From positions 1-12,366 of the forward strand of contig JAQGPB010000112.1 of NCBI GenBank assembly GCA_028293265.1: a stretch of 12,366 nt of DNA, written 5' to 3'. The first letter of the stretch is position 1; every line of letters begins with the position of its first letter. Positions 1 through 6,923 of the stretch are shown one piece after another. Source of the DNA: Pedosphaera sp. GTDB taxonomy: Bacteria > Verrucomicrobiota > Verrucomicrobiae > Limisphaerales > Pedosphaeraceae. The position numbers and the translations under genes are program-made. The notes beneath the pieces were generated by a model. The model saw only the letters and a program-made list of their open reading frames with translations, ran no database searches and was not told the DNA's origin.

Positions 1-1642
1 GGGCGAATTCTCCGAACGGCAAATGTCCACGGACATACACCCGGCCATCAATGTCCGGCGCGTCGGCTTCACCGCGGGCGATGAGATAGCGGCCTTTGAG
101 CTGGGCGGTGTGCTGGTCCTGGCCGCGAATGAGGCCGTGCTCCCATGAACTGATGCTGGCATTGCGCAGGTCCTTCGCGCTGGCCTCGCTTTCGACGAGC
201 ACATTCAACTCCCGGCCCACAAATGATTCTGCCACGGCGCGCGCCACTTTCAATTGCGCGGCCATTGCCAGTTCGCGACGTTGCTTTTTGACCTTGTCAG
301 GAATTTGTCCCTCCATCTTGCCGGCGCGCGTGCCTTCCTCCTGCGAATAGTTGAAGACACCCATCCGCTCGAAGCGTGTGTCGCGGATAAAATCCAGCAG
401 CGTTTGAAAATACGCCTCCGTCTCACCAGGAAAACCGACGATGAACGTTGTCCGCAACGCGATGCCCGGAATGCCCGCGCGAATCTTGGCGATCAGGTCC
501 ACGATGTATTGCTGCGAGGTTTCGCGCCGCATCCGTTCGAGCATGTTTTCGTGGATGTGCTGCAACGGCATGTCCACGTAGCGCGCCACCTTGGGGCATT
601 CGGCGATGGTGCGGATCAGTTCATCCGTCCAATGCGCCGGATGCGTGTAAAGCAGGCGGATCCAGAAATTGCCGGGCAGCGCATTGAGTTCGCGCAACAG
701 CGTGCACAGCGTGGTGGCATCCACCGGCAGCGCCTTCGCGGCGGAACGGAATTTCTCCGGCGAAGCGATGTTGCGGCTGTGGTTCTCGCGCAGGTCGAGA
801 CCGTAGTAAGTCGAGTCCTGCGAAATTAAATTCAACTCCTTCACGCCGTCGGCGATCAATTGCGCGGCCTCGCGGACGATATCGGATTGTTGCCGGCTGC
901 GATGCGCCCCGCGCATGCGCGGGATGATGCAAAAGCTGCACGGGTGATTGCAGCCCTCTGCGATTTTCACGTAGGCAAAATGGCGCGGGGTCAGGCGAAA
1001 ACGGGGCGTGGCGAAATCCGGAATGAAAACCGGGCGCTGGTTGACATTCATCAACGGCGCGGCAGCCGGCAACGGCGCGGGCGCGACGACCGTCTTGGTG
1101 CGGCCAAACTTTTCCGTGCCGCGAATTTTCTCCTCCGCTTGATGACCGCTGTCGTTGCGCGTCTTGTCAATTTCCGCAAACCTTCCGACAATGCCCGACT
1201 TCTTCTCCGCTTTTGAATTTTTGGTTTTGGATTTTGAATTCAGTCTCGCAGCACGATGCGCGAGCGCCTGTTGCACGATGTCCGAGACTTGCGCCACCTG
1301 GTCAATGCCCATGAAGGCGTCCACCTCGGGCAGCAATTTGGGCAGTTCCTCGCGAAAACGCTGTGGCAGGCAGCCCGAGACGATCAATCCCTGCCCGCGA
1401 TTCTTGGCCTCGCGCAATTCGCCGGATTCCAAGATGGCATCCACGCTCTCCTCCTGCGCCGAATCAATGAACGAGCAGGTGTTGACGATCACCACGTCCG
1501 CCTCTGCGGCGTCATTGGTGATTTCAACCCCGCCCTTGATGAGTGAGCCGAGCATGATCTCGGCGTCCACCAGATTCTTGGCGCAACCCAGCGAGATCAA
1601 CCCGACCCGCACCGGACGTTTTTTAGCATCGCTATTTTTCAT
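1..1642 (-). CDS. rimO: Ribosomal protein S12 methylthiotransferase RimO (C-terminal end beyond window)
   Basis: A radical-SAM enzyme that adds a methylthio group to the conserved aspartate of ribosomal protein S12; cytoplasmic. Reading the minus strand from ATG at 1642 gives 547 codons without a stop, so the gene continues past the left edge. The N-terminal MTTase domain (about residues 11-130) begins with GLISLGCAKNLVDAE and has the three cluster cysteines C20, C56 and C91. The radical-SAM cysteines are C231, C235 and C238 in EGCNHPCSFCIIPRMRG, followed by IVGFPGE at 401-407. A TRAM-like region starts near residue 475. LTPRHFAYVKI just before the SAM motif fits RimO better than MiaB. RimO is normally about 440 residues; the excess comes largely from a roughly 70-residue, Lys/Ala/Pro-rich linker (about 134-205). 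No clear Shine-Dalgarno precedes the ATG. It converges on nothing visible and its transcription unit seems separate from the esterase gene. Confidence 0.93.
   Translation of the reverse strand, partial: MKNSDAKKRPVRVGLISLGCAKNLVDAEIMLGSLIKGGVEITNDAAEADVVIVNTCSFIDSAQEESVDAILESGELREAKNRGQGLIVSGCLPQRFREELPKLLPEVDAFMGIDQVAQVSDIVQQALAHRAARLNSKSKTKNSKAEKKSGIVGRFAEIDKTRNDSGHQAEEKIRGTEKFGRTKTVVAPAPLPAAAPLMNVNQRPVFIPDFATPRFRLTPRHFAYVKIAEGCNHPCSFCIIPRMRGAHRSRQQSDIVREAAQLIADGVKELNLISQDSTYYGLDLRENHSRNIASPEKFRSAAKALPVDATTLCTLLRELNALPGNFWIRLLYTHPAHWTDELIRTIAECPKVARYVDMPLQHIHENMLERMRRETSQQYIVDLIAKIRAGIPGIALRTTFIVGFPGETEAYFQTLLDFIRDTRFERMGVFNYSQEEGTRAGKMEGQIPDKVKKQRRELAMAAQLKVARAVAESFVGRELNVLVESEASAKDLRNASISSWEHGLIRGQDQHTAQLKGRYLIARGEADAPDIDGRVYVRGHLPFGEFA
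1210..1241. repeat. T-rich (A-rich on the coding strand) repetitive tract inside rimO
   Basis: On the plus strand this reads as near-repeated TTTTGAATT / TTGGTTTTGG / ATTTTGAATT units. It encodes, in frame, the LNSKSKTKNSKAE start of the RimO linker. Tracts of this AATTCAAAATCC type are more usual between genes, so its presence inside an open frame is odd. The boundary is approximate. Confidence 0.45.
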
Positions 1643-1676
1643 TCCAGAATGGTCAATTTAACGGAGGAATGAGCAA

Positions 1677-1709
1677 ATGCGCAACCTTGTAAAGATTCCA
1701 AACGTATGA
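1677..1709 (+). CDS. Possible 10-codon leader peptide overlapping the next start codon
   Basis: ATG at 1677 encodes MRNLVKIPNV and stops with TGA at 1707-1709. A GGAGG at 1663-1667 sits 9 nt upstream, the best Shine-Dalgarno on this side of the window. The stop codon overlaps the ATG of the following gene (1706) in an ATGA arrangement, the geometry of translational coupling. The downstream gene has no good ribosome site of its own. Such a short frame can arise by chance, so this is only a candidate. Confidence 0.25.
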   Translation: MRNLVKIPNV

Positions 1710-1969
1710 AAACATCTTCCATGGTTCCATTATCGAGTCAGGGCGGGCATTCTGCCCAAGTGAACATGCGTCTGCTGATCAACGGGTTTTCCGTTCCTGT
1801 GGCACAGATGGGACCGGACTTCGCCCTTGTAGATTCGCCGGTCAACCATCCCCCTGCTGCCGCCAGCATGGTTTTGCAGGTGGACCAAGCAGAGCGACGT
1901 TGGAATGTGTATTTGCCAAGCGGCATTTCTGCCGGCAAAACCAGAGTGGAGATCCAGACCGGCGCTTGA
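1706..1969 (+). CDS. Small conserved-looking hypothetical protein (87 aa)
   Basis: I do not recognise a named family. The protein is 87 residues with no signal peptide or membrane segment. The core from M21 (RLLINGFSVPVAQMGPDF) through HPPAAASM, LQVDQAERRWNVYLPSGI to the end alternates hydrophobic and polar residues, suggesting a small beta-rich fold. The motifs GPDF, HPP and ER-W look like the conserved spots of a real family rather than a shadow frame; the overlapping minus-strand frames read as low-quality sequence. The first 20 residues (Ser/Gly-rich) may not be translated: ATG at 1766 is an alternative start. The chosen ATG at 1706 is supported mainly by its overlap with the mini-ORF at 1677-1709. 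It converges with the esterase gene, 33 nt away. Function unknown. Confidence 0.6.
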   Translation: MKTSSMVPLSSQGGHSAQVNMRLLINGFSVPVAQMGPDFALVDSPVNHPPAAASMVLQVDQAERRWNVYLPSGISAGKTRVEIQTGA

Positions 1970-2002
1970 CTGGTTGATGGCGTCATTTGCCCCCGGCGGC
2001 AC

Positions 2003-2911
2003 TTATTTCGTCTCGGCCGGGGCTTTGATGCCGCGCAGATGGGCGTCGAACCAGTCGGCGCAAGTTTCCAAGTCGGTGGAGAGCCAGCCATCCCAGCCAT
2101 GTTTCGCGCCGGCCTTGACGACGAGCTTGACTTCCGCGCCGGCTTCTTTGGCCTTTTGCATGAAGCTTTCTGACTGTTGAATTGGCACCAGCGTGTCGGC
2201 ATCGCCGTGGATGATCAGCGTGGGCGGCAGGTTGGAGGTGACGAAATAAATCGGCGATATTTGATGGCCCAATTTTTGGCGGCCTTCCTCGGTGTCCGCC
2301 ATCGGACCGAATGCGGGCCGGTAATCGTTCAGCGTGCCGGTGCCGCTGCCTTGCAGGCCAGGCCCGCCGTAGTTCAAGAAATCGGTGGGCGGGAAAAAGC
2401 AGGCCACGCATTGCACCGCGCTGCTTTCACGATTGATGGGGTCCTTCGCGTTTGCCTTCGTTTCGCTGCCCGTGCCGGTGCCGAGAATCAGTGAGAGATG
2501 ACCGCCCGCGCTGCCGCCGGTGACGCCGAGGCGCTGGGGATCAACGCCGTATTTGGCGGCATTGTGCCGGATGAAGCGGATTGACCGGTGCATGTCCTGC
2601 ATGATTTCGGGAATAATGAACCGCGGTTGCGAACCATGGACGACGGTGAACACAGTGTAGCCGCGACGCAAGAATGGCTGACACGCCGCGATATTGATAT
2701 TCTCGTGCGCCGAGAACCATCCGCCGCTGACGACGAAGATGATGCCGATGCCGTTGGGCGTCTTGGGCTGGAAGACATCCAGTGTCAAGGCCGTGCCGAA
2801 TTTGCGGCCATAAACAACGTCCTCGGTGCGGGTAAAGTCGGCGTTGGTCTGGGACCACGCCGGGCTGATGACCAAAAGGCTGAGCAGGACGGCGGCAAGG
2901 AATGGTCTCAT
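2003..2911 (-). CDS. Secreted alpha/beta hydrolase, BD-FAE / acetyl-esterase type
   Basis: A 302-residue serine hydrolase predicted to act outside the cytoplasm on ester substrates, possibly acylated carbohydrates. The exact substrate cannot be read from sequence. An N-terminal signal peptide (MRPFLAAVLLSLLVISPAWSQ, cleavage near residue 20) precedes the catalytic domain. The oxyanion-hole region is VVSGGWFS near 60-67. The nucleophile elbow is GVTGGSAGG with S134. The likely acid is D239 in HGDADTLVP, and the likely base is H271 in AKHGWDGW. Length and motif order fit the BD-FAE (bacterial feruloyl/acetyl esterase-like) group. The start is the ATG at 2911, which gives a clean signal peptide; no strong Shine-Dalgarno is visible. 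It lies 62 nt downstream of the ModE-type gene on the same strand and may be read through from it or have its own promoter. Confidence 0.85.
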   Translation of the reverse strand: MRPFLAAVLLSLLVISPAWSQTNADFTRTEDVVYGRKFGTALTLDVFQPKTPNGIGIIFVVSGGWFSAHENINIAACQPFLRRGYTVFTVVHGSQPRFIIPEIMQDMHRSIRFIRHNAAKYGVDPQRLGVTGGSAGGHLSLILGTGTGSETKANAKDPINRESSAVQCVACFFPPTDFLNYGGPGLQGSGTGTLNDYRPAFGPMADTEEGRQKLGHQISPIYFVTSNLPPTLIIHGDADTLVPIQQSESFMQKAKEAGAEVKLVVKAGAKHGWDGWLSTDLETCADWFDAHLRGIKAPAETK

Positions 2912-2973
2912 AAATATGGTTCTGGCTGGGGTGGAGTTTAGCCGGAATTAAGTTGCCACGGCAAGCAAGCAAC

Positions 2974-3336
2974 TCAAGCCCGAAGCAGTTTTTGCAAACG
3001 CCGCCATGGCGCCGTGGTAGAATGGAGCGCCGTGGTTTCCATTTCCTGATACAGGGCGAGCGCGCGGCGGCCGGTTTCGGTGATTTTCATTCCGCCGCCG
3101 GTCTTGCCGCCCCGCACGGCAATCGCCACCGGTTCGCGGAAACAGGCGTTCATCATCTTCACCAGTTTCCACGCGCGCATGTAGGACATGTCCAATCGCC
3201 GCGCCGCTTCGTTGAGCGAATTCGTTTCGAGGAGCAACGCGAGCAATTCAACTTTGCCCGGCCCCAAGGCGATGTTTTCGCCACAAACGACGCGCAGGCG
3301 CGGCTTGAGCTGGGGTTTCTGGTTGGCGGTTTTCAA
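2974..3336 (-). CDS. ModE-type winged-helix protein, N-terminal domain only
   Basis: A 120-residue protein matching the DNA-binding N-terminal domain of the molybdate regulator ModE. Its body has GPGKVELLALLLETNSLNEAARRLDMSYMRAWKLVKMMN (helix-turn-helix about residues 40-61). The wing follows with AVRGGKTGGGMKITETGRRALALY. The molybdate-binding MOP/TOBE domains of full ModE are absent, so it may not sense molybdate itself; short stand-alone members of this group are common. The best start is TTG at 3336, because no in-frame ATG lies before the helix-turn-helix region and the N-terminus there is plausible. That start is only 2 nt after the ychF stop (3339-3341), indicating co-transcription with ychF. 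No molybdate transport or molybdoenzyme gene is nearby, so its target is unknown. Confidence 0.82.
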   Translation of the reverse strand: MKTANQKPQLKPRLRVVCGENIALGPGKVELLALLLETNSLNEAARRLDMSYMRAWKLVKMMNACFREPVAIAVRGGKTGGGMKITETGRRALALYQEMETTALHSTTAPWRRLQKLLRA

Positions 3337-3338
3337 GA

Positions 3339-4442
3339 TTACACGTTGAACTTGAACAGCAACACGTCGCCGTCCTTGACGACGTATTCCTTGCCTTCCA
3401 TGCGGTAGAGGCCTTTTTCGCGGGCGGCTGCGACGGAGCCGAGTTTGACGAGGTCATCGTAAGCGACGGTTTCCGCCTTGATGAAGCCGCGCTCGAAATC
3501 GCTGTGAATGACGCCGGCCGCCTTGGGCGCGGTGTCACCGGCGTGGATGGTCCAGGCGCGGACTTCCTTCTCGCCCGCCGTGAAGTAAGTGCGAAGGCCG
3601 AGCAAATGATAGGTGCTGCGAATCAACGCGCCGATGCCGGATTCCTGAACGCCCAGTTCTTTCAAAAACTCCTTCGCTTCTTCGGGCGCGAGGTCCACAA
3701 GATCGCTCTCGATCTGCGCGCTGATGACGACGGTTTCGCAGGCGATGTGCGTCTTGGCGTATTCGCGGACTTTGTTGACGTGCGCATTGGTGTCGGCGGT
3801 CGCCAGGTCGGATTCTTTCACGTTGGCGGCAAAAATAGTCGGCTTGTCGGTCAGCAGATAGAATCCGCGCGAAATGACTTTATCCTCGGGCGTCAAATCA
3901 AGCGTGATGGCCGGTTTGCCGGCGTTCAAGTGCGGCACGAGCTTGCCGAGCACTTCGGCTTCGGCGATGGCGACCTTGTCGCCGCGCTTGGCGTCCTTCG
4001 CCCCTTTTTCCTGGCGCTTCGTGACCGCTTCGAGATCGGACAGCACCAATTCGGTGATGATGGTGTCGATGTCGCGTACCGGGTCAATGGTTCCGGCGAC
4101 GTGATGAATGTCCGCGTCTTCGAAGCAGCGCACGACCTGCACGATGGCATCCACTTCGCGGATGACGGTGAGAAATTTGTTGCCCAAACCTTCGCCCTGC
4201 GCCGCGCCCTTGACCAGTCCGGCGATGTCCACAAACTCAACGGCCGCGGGAATGACCACATTGGTCTTGGCGATTTTTTGGAGCACCTCAAGCCGCGCAT
4301 CCGGCACGGTGACGATGCCGACGTTCGGATCAATGGTGCAAAAGGGATAATTAGCCGCGACCGCCTTGCGGGTGCGGGTCACGGCGTTGAACAGGGTGGA
4401 CTTGCCCACGTTGGGCAGACCGACGATTCCGGCTTTAAGCAT
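3339..4442 (-). CDS. ychF: Ribosome-associated ATPase YchF (OLA1 family)
   Basis: A 367-residue P-loop protein of the OBG-like family that prefers ATP over GTP, binds ribosomes, and is tied to translation control and oxidative-stress response. The Walker A motif is GLPNVGKS at residues 8-15. G2 is near the PFCTIDPN segment, and G3 is DIAGLVKGA from residue 72. The canonical NKxD specificity motif is replaced by NVKE (207-210), as expected for YchF. A TGS domain closes the protein, ending in [13 protein letters not shown]. The length is typical (363-367). The ATG at 4442 is unambiguous because [15 protein letters not shown] is the family's standard N-terminus. No Shine-Dalgarno is visible. It sits between the AbrB-type gene (78 nt upstream) and the ModE-type gene (2 nt downstream). 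Confidence 0.97.
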   Translation of the reverse strand: MLKAGIVGLPNVGKSTLFNAVTRTRKAVAANYPFCTIDPNVGIVTVPDARLEVLQKIAKTNVVIPAAVEFVDIAGLVKGAAQGEGLGNKFLTVIREVDAIVQVVRCFEDADIHHVAGTIDPVRDIDTIITELVLSDLEAVTKRQEKGAKDAKRGDKVAIAEAEVLGKLVPHLNAGKPAITLDLTPEDKVISRGFYLLTDKPTIFAANVKESDLATADTNAHVNKVREYAKTHIACETVVISAQIESDLVDLAPEEAKEFLKELGVQESGIGALIRSTYHLLGLRTYFTAGEKEVRAWTIHAGDTAPKAAGVIHSDFERGFIKAETVAYDDLVKLGSVAAAREKGLYRMEGKEYVVKDGDVLLFKFNV

Positions 4443-4458
4443 AAATCAGAGAAGGGGA

Positions 4459-4478
4459 TGGAGTATTGGAGTAATGGA
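4459..4478. repeat. Short tandem repeat TGGAGTAW in the abrB-ychF gap
   Basis: TGGAGTAT at 4459-4466 is followed directly by TGGAGTAA at 4467-4474 and the start of a third unit (TGGA). It lies in the 78-nt gap just upstream of the ychF start. It resembles short intergenic tandem tracts that recur in some environmental genomes; only this copy is visible here. Confidence 0.45.
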
Positions 4479-4520
4479 AAGATGGGTTGCGGCCTCGCCG
4501 GTCGGCAGTGTGTCTAGAGT

Positions 4521-4745
4521 TCACCACCGCACCTCGCGAATGGTTTCACGACTATGCTCGATTATAGCTCTGAGCCGCTGCATGTGCCAGACAAGCGATT
4601 TTTTTGGGACGGCCACGCGACGAAGCATGATGTCCCCGTTGGAAAGTTCGAACAAATGGAACTTGTCGCCAGGATGAATTTTTTGACGCTTGCGAACCGG
4701 CTTAGGAATCACAATTTGGCCTTTGCTTGAAATGGTGGCTCTCAT
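4521..4745 (-). CDS. AbrB/MazE/SpoVT-type DNA-binding protein (orphan antitoxin-like)
   Basis: A 74-residue protein with an N-terminal swapped-hairpin AbrB domain: MRATISSKGQIVIPKPVRKRQKIHPGDKF, then a DIMLRRV strand. The C-terminal tail (LVWHMQRLRAIIEHSRETIREVRW) is amphipathic, like the toxin-binding tail of VapB antitoxins. No PIN-domain (VapC) or MazF toxin gene lies on either side: obg is 17 nt upstream and ychF begins 78 nt downstream. It therefore looks like an orphan antitoxin or an autonomous regulator captured between two translation-related genes, probably co-transcribed with obg. The ATG at 4745 begins exactly at the domain start; no Shine-Dalgarno is evident. Confidence 0.85.
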   Translation of the reverse strand: MRATISSKGQIVIPKPVRKRQKIHPGDKFHLFELSNGDIMLRRVAVPKKSLVWHMQRLRAIIEHSRETIREVRW

Positions 4746-4762
4746 AAGGGTTTGAACGGTGC

Positions 4763-5938
4763 TTATTTATCCTTCGCAGCTTCGACCGCCTCCCGGATGG
4801 TGTCTTTGAACTTTTCGACGCCTTCGTCAAACGCCGCGGAAATAGGGAGCACGGGCGTCTTGCGGATTTTGCGTTTGAACTGTTTCAAATTTTCTTCGGC
4901 GACCGTTTCGTCCATTTTGTTGGCGACCACGAGGCGTGGTTTGTCCAACAAGGCGGGGTCGTAGAGTTCGAGTTCCTTCAGCAATTGTTTGTAGTCGTCC
5001 CAGGGCAGGCGATTATCAGTGCCGGCCATGTCAAGCAGCAGGACGAGCACCGTGCAGCGTTTGATGTGGCGCAAAAACGCATGGCCCAAACCGACGTTGT
5101 TGGACGCGCCTTCAATCAAGCCGGGCACATCGCACACTGTCAGCCGGTGAAAATCCTTGTATTCGACGATGCCGATCTGCGGGTGCAGCGTGGTGAACGG
5201 ATATGGCGCGATCTTGGGGCGCGCGTGAGAAATGGCCGTGAGCAGGGTGGACTTGCCGGCGTTGGGATACCCAACCAAGCCCACTTCGGCGATCAGCCGC
5301 AGCTCGAGACGAAACTCGCCTTCGTCGCCCGGTTCGCCCGGTTGCGCAAAACGCGGCGTCTGGTGGCGCGCGGTGGCGAAATTCCGGTTGCCCAGTCCGC
5401 CGCGACCGCCTTTGCAAAGCACGAATTGCTGGCCGTCCTGCGTCAAGTCCGCCACCAACTCCTCGCCCTCCTTGGTCGGTTCGACCTCGGCGGCTTTTTC
5501 GGGTTCGTCGGCGAGATTGATTTCTAGCGCGCGTTCCCGGCCTGAGTGGCGGATGACCTGGCGTTTTTGCGTGCTGAGTTTGGGAGGCTCGGATTCATCC
5601 GCTTCCGTCTCTTCCTCTTCGGGAGGAGCTGCCGGCGCGGAGGGCAATTTCCAGACCAAGGTGCCGCAGGGAACTTTGACCAGCAGGTCCTTGCCCGCGT
5701 GGCCATCCATGCCCTTGCCCATGCCGGCTTCGCCGACCTGCGCGATGAGCCGCGGCACGAAATATTGGCCGATGAGGTTGTTGAGGTCGTGGTCGGCCTG
5801 CAAAATCACATTGCCGCCGCGGCCGCCGTTGCCGCCGCTAGGGCCGCCCTTGGTGATGTAGGCCTCGCGATGAAACGCGACGCAACCCTTCCCGCCGTGA
5901 CCGGCGCGGGCATATACTTTGATTTGATCGATGAACAT
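4763..5938 (-). CDS. obg: GTPase Obg/CgtA with an insertion in the Obg domain
   Basis: An essential GTPase that helps assemble the 50S ribosomal subunit and links growth to nucleotide pools; 391 residues. The glycine-rich Obg fold starts at MFIDQIKVYARAGHGGKGCV and continues through GGPSGGNGGRGG. It resumes at VADLTQDGQQFVLCKGGRGGLGN (162-184). The G domain has GYPNAGKS (223-230), DVPG (270-273), NKMD (340-343) and SAA (367-369). The OCT domain found in some homologues is missing: the protein ends just after the G domain. Between VPCGTLVW and VADL there is an extra segment of about 65 residues (97-160) rich in Glu, Pro and Ala, where other Obg proteins have a short turn. The ATG at 5938 matches the family N-terminus. 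No Shine-Dalgarno is seen. A loose TTGAAC / ATTAAT pair (minus strand, 5970-5975 and 5944-5949) could be a promoter giving an almost leaderless mRNA. Confidence 0.97.
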   Translation of the reverse strand: MFIDQIKVYARAGHGGKGCVAFHREAYITKGGPSGGNGGRGGNVILQADHDLNNLIGQYFVPRLIAQVGEAGMGKGMDGHAGKDLLVKVPCGTLVWKLPSAPAAPPEEEETEADESEPPKLSTQKRQVIRHSGRERALEINLADEPEKAAEVEPTKEGEELVADLTQDGQQFVLCKGGRGGLGNRNFATARHQTPRFAQPGEPGDEGEFRLELRLIAEVGLVGYPNAGKSTLLTAISHARPKIAPYPFTTLHPQIGIVEYKDFHRLTVCDVPGLIEGASNNVGLGHAFLRHIKRCTVLVLLLDMAGTDNRLPWDDYKQLLKELELYDPALLDKPRLVVANKMDETVAEENLKQFKRKIRKTPVLPISAAFDEGVEKFKDTIREAVEAAKDK

Positions 5939-6045
5939 TTGAGATTAATCCAGACTTCCAAACATGTAAGTTCAACATGTCCAGCCGAATAGTCAATGAT
6001 GGCTTTTTTGGGATTGCGGATTGGGGATGGGTGTCGTGAAGCGTC

Positions 6046-6166
6046 TTGGAGTGCGCCGGCAAGCGCAGCGCGACACCGCTTTGTGCCACAGCGGCGACGC
6101 TGACATAATCGGAAGATGCAACCTGTGCGAAAGCGCCGTCGCGCTGCGCTTGCCGGCGCACTCCAA
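6046..6166. repeat. Long perfect inverted repeat (REP/MITE-like element)
   Basis: Left arm 6046-6074 and right arm 6138-6166 are perfect 29-nt reverse complements beginning TTGGAGTGCGCCGGCAAGCG. Pairing resumes after a 2-nt mismatch with CGCTTT/AAAGCG (6077-6082 with 6130-6135). The remaining interior of about 47 nt is unpaired or weakly paired. It sits in the 265-nt gap between the end of the yqjK-like gene and the start of obg, upstream of obg. The size, CG-rich arms and intergenic position fit a REP/BIME or small MITE. No transposase is in the window. Transcribed, it would form a very stable hairpin; no T-tract follows, so it is not a standard terminator. Confidence 0.8.
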
Positions 6167-6203
6167 AACCTGGCGGAGATTTGGATGGCCCTTGTTTGCG
6201 CGG

Positions 6204-6551
6204 CTACACTTCCTCGGTTTCGCTGGCTGTGGCGGTGGCAGACTTGAACCGGCTGAAAATGGACTTGATCTGGTTAAAGGCGGAAATGCCGGAAAAGATT
6301 TTCGACAGCAACCCGCCGCCCGCCCCGATTGCGGCGGATTTGCGCCGGGCAAAGAGCAGGCCCGCAAACGAGGCCCCGGCACTGAGCGCGACCGAGGAAA
6401 GTCCGAAGATGGCGAAGCGCTTTTTAAAGTGCGTCAGGGAATGTTCCAGCGTGGCGGCTTGCAGCAAAAACGTATTGCGATGGATGTCGCTTTGCACGAC
6501 CAGCATTTTTTTGCGGCGGGCAAATTCTTTTACCGGGAGGATTCTAAACAT
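6204..6551 (-). CDS. Small membrane-associated protein in the YqjK position
   Basis: A 115-residue protein, third gene of a yqjD-yqjE-yqjK-like cluster. The assignment to YqjK is by position and general character (basic N-terminus, one hydrophobic segment), not by a diagnostic motif. It begins MFRILPVKEFARRKKMLVVQSDIHRN, has an amphipathic stretch, then a hydrophobic segment FGLSSVALSAGASFAGLLF (about residues 48-66) and an Ala/Gly- and Lys-rich tail ending TASETEEV. A longer frame upstream to 6665 exists, but the start at 6551 is chosen because AAAGGA (6558-6563 on the minus strand) lies 6 nt before it and the added N-terminus would be non-protein-like. It overlaps the end of the preceding yqjE-like gene by 22 nt, indicating translational coupling. 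Confidence 0.72.
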   Translation of the reverse strand: MFRILPVKEFARRKKMLVVQSDIHRNTFLLQAATLEHSLTHFKKRFAIFGLSSVALSAGASFAGLLFARRKSAAIGAGGGLLSKIFSGISAFNQIKSIFSRFKSATATASETEEV

Positions 6552-6916
6552 GCGCGGTCCTTTTTGAGTTCGTTGAGGGTGTCGGCGAAGGGCGGCGGGC
6601 CGCTCCTGATGAGCGACCTGAGATTGAGCACCGCCACAATGGCGCCCGCCAGGTAAAGGACACAAAAACCGGCGGCGGCGTAAATGCGCAGATCAACGGG
6701 AAACAAATAGATGATCACGCCGGTGAACAACACCAAAAACATGATTCCCAAGAAACCGGCGGCCATCGCCCAGATCAGCAGTTCGACCACGCGGGTCTTT
6801 TCCTCCTCGAGTTCGGTGATGAAAAGTTCGCCGCGCGTCTGAAACGCGGACAAGACGGTGGCGAGCATCTGCTTCGCCATTACCACGATGCCCGGAGGGG
6901 CGGAATCAGGTTCCAC
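6530..6916 (-). CDS. YqjE-like membrane protein (holin superfamily III / Holin-X type)
   Basis: A 128-residue inner-membrane protein resembling YqjE and the phage_holin_3_6 (Holin-X) group. Despite the name, the chromosomal members are not known lysis proteins. The pattern is typical: an amphipathic N-terminal helix with RGELFITELEEEKTRVVELL, a long hydrophobic segment (IWAMAAGFLGIMFLVLFTGV, about 48-72) and a second one (YAAAGFCVLYLAGAIVAVL, about 79-97), then a short polar tail. The frame opens with GTG at 6916, 7 nt after the yqjD-like stop. ATG at 6880 (MAKQMLATVL) is an equally possible start and would fit the family N-terminus well. Neither has a clear Shine-Dalgarno. It belongs to the same transcript as its neighbours. 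Confidence 0.82.
   Translation of the reverse strand: MEPDSAPPGIVVMAKQMLATVLSAFQTRGELFITELEEEKTRVVELLIWAMAAGFLGIMFLVLFTGVIIYLFPVDLRIYAAAGFCVLYLAGAIVAVLNLRSLIRSGPPPFADTLNELKKDRACLESSR
6558..6563 (-). promoter_or_regulatory. Ribosome binding site deciding the start at 6551
   Basis: Minus-strand AAAGGA, 6 nt before the ATG at 6551, lies within the 3' end of the overlapping yqjE-like gene. It supports the 115-residue form over the longer in-frame alternative starting at 6665. Confidence 0.6.
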
Positions 6917-6923
6917 AAGGCGA

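Noticed and set aside
254..829. Plus-strand frames over the left edge
   Set aside because: They are antisense to RimO, whose 547 codons are open and carry all six cluster cysteines.
3504..4517. A 337-codon plus-strand frame covering ychF
   Set aside because: It is antisense to a textbook YchF protein; its composition reflects complementary codon structure and it has no motifs.
6021..6656. A 211-codon plus-strand frame spanning the inverted repeat and the yqjK-like gene
   Set aside because: It is produced by the repeat arms plus the antisense of two coupled small genes; no protein-like core.
6530..6916. Phage origin suggested by the holin-type match
   Set aside because: No other phage gene is nearby; chromosomal YqjE-type proteins with DUF883 neighbours explain it better.
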